Below are positions 34,801 to 34,841 of a stretch of 34,841 bases of DNA, piece by piece. Position 1 is the stretch's first letter; the number at the start of each line of letters is the position of its first letter. Under the pieces are notes generated by a model, which had not been told where the DNA came from, ran no database searches, and saw only the letters and a program-made list of their open reading frames with translations. The position numbers were made by a program, and so were the translations under genes. Origin of the DNA: Clostridium porci (GTDB lineage Bacteria; Bacillota; Clostridia; Lachnospirales; Lachnospiraceae); NCBI RefSeq assembly GCF_009696375.1, contig NZ_VUMD01000027.1, forward strand, positions 1 through 34,841, in the 5' to 3' direction.

Positions 34801-34841
34801 ATTTATAACAACAACTATCGCTGCATGTCAAGAGCAGGCGG

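Overview
The window looks like a patchwork of integrative mobile elements from a Gram-positive gut anaerobe, most likely a Lachnospiraceae/Clostridia-type Firmicute. This rests on AGGAGG-type ribosome sites, Tn1549/Tn916-type xis-int and YdcP (Orf22/Orf23) genes, a trio of large serine recombinases, a VaFE-repeat LPXTG-type surface protein, and a strong drop in GC between modules. The species cannot be named from the sequence. Many genes are broken by single lesions, so much of the window is decaying accessory DNA.

Layout. (1) 1-637: minus-strand left end with a partial ORF and a broken XRE regulator. (2) 803-8837: transport island. A divergent AraC regulator faces an operon of two YbtP/YbtQ-IrtAB-like ABC half-transporters, an ECF S component, EcfT, a fused double EcfA ATPase and a broken DtxR-type regulator. 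A DtxR-box-like palindrome lies just after the operon promoter. (3) 8993-12111: Tn1549/Tn916-like integration end with a small ORF, sigma factor, HTH protein, a noncoding block, excisionase and tyrosine integrase. (4) 12150-18910: a second element end with a broken sigma-like gene, a second noncoding block, small proteins and three consecutive large serine recombinases, the second and third damaged. (5) 18942-25091: AT-rich defence island, with an intact zinc-finger/putative nuclease gene followed by a complete but multiply inactivated Qat operon (qatA-qatB-qatC-qatD). (6) 25204-26712: a PemK/MazF-like toxin, a strongly promoted hairpin/repeat RNA array ending in a terminator, and a small membrane protein. 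(7) 27192-32443: Tn916-like segment with a thioester/VaFE adhesin (frameshifted before its sortase signal), Orf23 and Orf22, an ADP-ribosyltransferase cargo gene, and a chimera of the Orf21 (FtsK/TcpA) N-terminus with a serine recombinase C-terminus. (8) 32642-34841: debris with a ligA fragment, a hypothetical gene, an intact Rpn-family nuclease and an IS256-family transposase remnant.

How the parts fit. The transport genes overlap by a few bases and probably form one metal- or siderophore-type uptake operon. The Qat genes overlap in the order of the known system and share a promoter with the upstream nuclease-like gene, but A, C and D each carry inactivating changes. The most novel-looking signals are the RNA array behind the PemK-like toxin, the nuclease-like gene ahead of Qat, the 8-bp duplication that switches qatA off, and the ADP-ribosyltransferase inside a Tn916 backbone.
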